Source: Oscillospiraceae bacterium
Lineage (GTDB): Bacteria > Bacillota > Clostridia > Oscillospirales > CAG-272
Length of the DNA stretch: 64,000 nucleotides
Direction: 5' to 3'
NCBI GenBank assembly: GCA_015064585.1
Contig: SVRY01000008.1
Location: 1 to 64,000 of the forward strand
The stretch's first letter is position 1; every line of letters starts with the position of its first letter. Positions 61,486 to 64,000 of the stretch are shown here, one piece after another. A program made the translations under genes and the position numbers. Below the pieces are notes generated by a model. That model saw nothing but the letters and a program-made list of their open reading frames with translations, made no database searches and was not told the DNA's origin.

Positions 61486-64000
61486 ATGAAAAAGAGAGTA
61501 TTAGCGATAATAATGGTCATATGTTTTTTGTCACAAACATTTGTATTATCTGCAAATATAGAAAGTATAACAGCTTCAGCTATGGACTACTATGTTGATT
61601 ACACAGGGACAAATGATCAAGTGTTTTTTTCCAATGTAGACGATATAATATTATTGGATAATAACATTTTGTATAGAAAATTAACTGTATATTATAATGC
61701 ATATTATAAAGGTTTAACTGGCGGAGATATTATATACATAGAAGAGAATACAAAAAAACTGGTATACGATCAAGAATTGATCGAAAAACTAATGTATGTG
61801 AGTTTAGTATCTGATTGTTGGAATGTTGAATGTTACGAAATATCTCAATGGGGAAATCGAGTAAATGAGGCACTTCAAATCACAAATGACATTGGTAATG
61901 ATTTGATTGAAAAAACTCTTGGAGATGCAATTATTAGTAATTTTAAAGCCTTACTTGCAGCGTTTGAAGGTAATATTATAGAATGGGGGCAATCCTACAA
62001 GGATTTTATTTTGAGTGTTGGAAAAAACACAGCATTGTATTTTTGTACAATTGCCAAGTTGTATATGCTGGAGACCAATGCGATAGATTCTATGAAAATG
62101 TTAATGGCATATAATGAATTAATAAATCCTGCAAAGAAAGGATTGTCATATAATGAGGCAAAGAATTATGAGCTTCTCTTCAAAGAATGTCATGCGTGGC
62201 TAAAATGCTGTGATTACTATACGAGTCTAATTTTGAACTCAATTTTGGGTGGAGAAATCAATGACACAGTTGATGGCTTAGCTGTTTTGAAATACAGCAT
62301 TGACAATATTATAGATGAGACATTAGATGTTGGAATGGAAGAAGTCTACGGAAAAGATTTTGTTTCTTTAGTGTCTGTATTTAAAGATTTTAAAGAATTT
62401 TCGGATAATCTTGAGGAACAACTCGATACAAATGGAAAGTATAGTTATTATTACAATGAACATTATATTGGTGCTCTCGATGCCGAAAAATACTACTTGT
62501 ATGACATAAATGATCTTTTAGAAAATGTATCTGCTCTTACCGGAATTGAATACAATACAAGCGATATACCCTCTAATAATAATTATCTTGCGACCGAATT
62601 TAGTGCCACTGTTCCCGATGGTGTATATACCATCAAAAATGCAGACAGCGGTCTGATGATCAACGTCTATGACGGTAAGAATGCTGACGGCACAAATGTT
62701 GTTACATGGAAATATGATGGCACCACAGATCAACGTTTTTATGTAAAACACATTAAAAACGGGAAGTATGCATTGTACGCGCTGTGCTCTGCCAATAGAA
62801 ACGGGGAATATACCAGATGTATTGATATTTACACGGGTGACACTGATATATTGCCTACCAATGGGAATAACATAGATATATATACAAGAAGCACAACGTG
62901 GGACAATTGTCAACTGTTCTATATTGTTCCATTTGAAGACGGTACCTATGCATTTGAGTCATGTGCAGTTCCCAAATTGGTGATCGGTGCCACAAATCCC
63001 AATAAAAATAATGGAAATATCTGCATGGAAACCTGGAATATAGATGGTTCGCAAAGATGGGAATTGTGTAATACCGGTGGCATGACAGAATATGACGCAT
63101 TTGAGAATGACTATGTTAACACAGGAGAACATGGAGAAGATATTATAGGCGTTGCTTACACACAACTTGGATATATTGAACTGGATGTAACTACCAAAGC
63201 GCCATTATACAACGGAGAAGGTACCTGGTATACAAAATACGGACAGCGATTTAATGATTCGACCGGTGCATGGTGTGCTTATTTTGTAATGTGGTGCGCA
63301 GAACAAGCCGGTATTCCTACCAATGTAATTCCTCAGGCTCGCGTCTATGGCAACTGTGGGGCGTTCGTCAATTGGTTCAAGACTAACGGAAAATGGAAAA
63401 GTGCAGATTATATGCCCTTCCCCGGAGATATTGTATTTTTTGACGGAGACAAGGATGGATATGCAAATCATGTCGGTATTGTAACCGGCGTGAATGAAGA
63501 TGGCAGCATCACCACAATCGAGGGCAATTCTCTCTCCGGTGGCGGCTACTATCAAGTCAGAGAGGCTATACATTCGGAAAATATTCTCGGTTACGGTGCT
63601 CCCGGCTTTGACTATGCTGATTATACCAACGCTTGGATAACGGATGGCGGCAAAACAAAAGGGACCGCATATATGTTACCGGATACATCATCTGAAACAG
63701 TTTGGTATGTGGATACCAATGACGAATGCGTGCTTCTATGCTTTGATCGATATGCTGATTATTATCTTTTGATGTATCCGTTTTTGAACACGGGTAAATA
63801 TGTGGTAGCGTATGTACCGGGAGAAATTGTTAGTCGTTATGCAGAACCGTATACATATGTTCCCGATGCCGAAGAATATTATGATATCAATAAACAAATT
63901 GTGCTTTCAAAGGATATTGTATCCTATCATAATCCATCGACGACATCATTAATGAACGGAAATGTGGATGTAAAGATTCGCACAGAATGGACGGCAGGAA
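61486..64000 (+). CDS. secreted ricin-lectin + CHAP protein (3' end outside window)
   Basis: 838 codons to the right edge with no stop. ATG 61486 follows AAGGAG. A signal peptide (MKKRVLAIIMVICFLSQTFV) precedes an alpha-helical region (about 45-345) of unknown family. A ricin-type beta-trefoil follows (about 376-527; GVYTIKNADSGLMINVYDG and DQRFYV). A CHAP-type amidase/peptidase comes next (about 540-715) with likely Cys597 in GAWCAYFVMWC, His662 in YANHVGIVTG and Glu679/Asn681 in IEGN, after GDIVFF. About 120 further residues reach the edge. CHAP enzymes cut peptidoglycan peptides or cross-bridges; the lectin may target glycans. DNA of the first third (to ~62590) is clearly more AT-rich than the rest. 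Confidence 0.88.
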   Translation, partial: MKKRVLAIIMVICFLSQTFVLSANIESITASAMDYYVDYTGTNDQVFFSNVDDIILLDNNILYRKLTVYYNAYYKGLTGGDIIYIEENTKKLVYDQELIEKLMYVSLVSDCWNVECYEISQWGNRVNEALQITNDIGNDLIEKTLGDAIISNFKALLAAFEGNIIEWGQSYKDFILSVGKNTALYFCTIAKLYMLETNAIDSMKMLMAYNELINPAKKGLSYNEAKNYELLFKECHAWLKCCDYYTSLILNSILGGEINDTVDGLAVLKYSIDNIIDETLDVGMEEVYGKDFVSLVSVFKDFKEFSDNLEEQLDTNGKYSYYYNEHYIGALDAEKYYLYDINDLLENVSALTGIEYNTSDIPSNNNYLATEFSATVPDGVYTIKNADSGLMINVYDGKNADGTNVVTWKYDGTTDQRFYVKHIKNGKYALYALCSANRNGEYTRCIDIYTGDTDILPTNGNNIDIYTRSTTWDNCQLFYIVPFEDGTYAFESCAVPKLVIGATNPNKNNGNICMETWNIDGSQRWELCNTGGMTEYDAFENDYVNTGEHGEDIIGVAYTQLGYIELDVTTKAPLYNGEGTWYTKYGQRFNDSTGAWCAYFVMWCAEQAGIPTNVIPQARVYGNCGAFVNWFKTNGKWKSADYMPFPGDIVFFDGDKDGYANHVGIVTGVNEDGSITTIEGNSLSGGGYYQVREAIHSENILGYGAPGFDYADYTNAWITDGGKTKGTAYMLPDTSSETVWYVDTNDECVLLCFDRYADYYLLMYPFLNTGKYVVAYVPGEIVSRYAEPYTYVPDAEEYYDINKQIVLSKDIVSYHNPSTTSLMNGNVDVKIRTEWTAG

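Noticed and set aside
61416-61598. 60-codon plus-strand frame at the start of the ricin-CHAP gene
   Set aside because: It overlaps the true gene in another frame. The true frame has AAGGAG, a signal peptide and 838 open codons.

Overview
The window reads as chromosome from a low-to-medium GC Gram-positive bacterium of class Clostridia, probably an Oscillospirales/Ruminococcaceae-like gut lineage. The evidence is the gene content and order: mraZ-rsmH-ftsL-pbp-murE-murF-mraY-ftsW-murG-ftsQ, dprA-topA-trmFO, rnc-smc-ftsY, infC-rpmI-rplT, GatCAB, folate-dependent TrmFO, an HPr with both His15 and Ser46, and many sigma-A promoters of the form TTGACA-17-TATAAT with purine-rich ribosome binding sites. 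No lineage marker such as 16S rRNA is present, so the placement is inference. No tRNA, rRNA, CRISPR array, insertion sequence or prophage was seen.

Layout. 1-3.1 kb: two tandem paralogous secreted proteins (minus strand, the first cut by the left edge), each with its own near-identical promoter. 3.2-5.4 kb: rRNA methyltransferase RlmA and a DUF2974 alpha/beta hydrolase. 5.5-10.8 kb: M3 oligopeptidase plus a three-gene ABC exporter (NatA/NatB-like), closed by a bidirectional terminator. 10.8-13.9 kb: a 1053-residue protein with an ECF sigma factor at its N-terminus and about 870 residues of unknown, internally duplicated sequence, preceded by a block of nested palindromes. 14.3-19.2 kb: gatB, gatA and gatC (minus strand), translationally coupled behind a frameshifted six-hairpin glycosidase-like gene. 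19.3-20.7 kb: infC (AUC start)-rpmI-rplT with a leader/attenuator. 20.8-33.8 kb: a tightly packed plus-strand run of rRNA/tRNA modification and chromosome genes (trmH-family methylase, dprA, topA, trmFO, rnc, radical SAM, smc, ftsY, rdgB, yhbY), followed by a nadD-yqeK fusion and rsfS to 35.5 kb. 35.5-38.5 kb: leuS behind an unexplained leader containing a duplicated hairpin, then rpsU.

38.5-53.0 kb (minus strand): an SDR reductase, ftsZ and the division/cell-wall cluster, driven by a mraZ promoter with three 10-nt-spaced MraZ boxes. murD and ftsA are not in the cluster, and both FtsW and the FtsL-like protein carry long disordered N-terminal tails. 53.2-56.6 kb: coaD, rsmD, uvrC and HPr. 56.8-60.9 kb: rimM-trmD continuing into an O-antigen-ligase-like membrane protein and two DUF4330 proteins. 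61.0-64.0 kb: a small XRE repressor divergent from a secreted ricin-lectin + CHAP protein that runs off the right edge. A perfect 15-bp inverted repeat sits between the two promoters.

The best candidates for something undescribed are the sigma-factor fusion with its palindromic upstream region, the tandem secreted paralogs, the O-antigen-ligase/DUF4330 operon, the duplicated hairpin leader of leuS, and the repressor-controlled ricin-CHAP protein. All functions are assigned by reading sequence motifs only; no database search was run.
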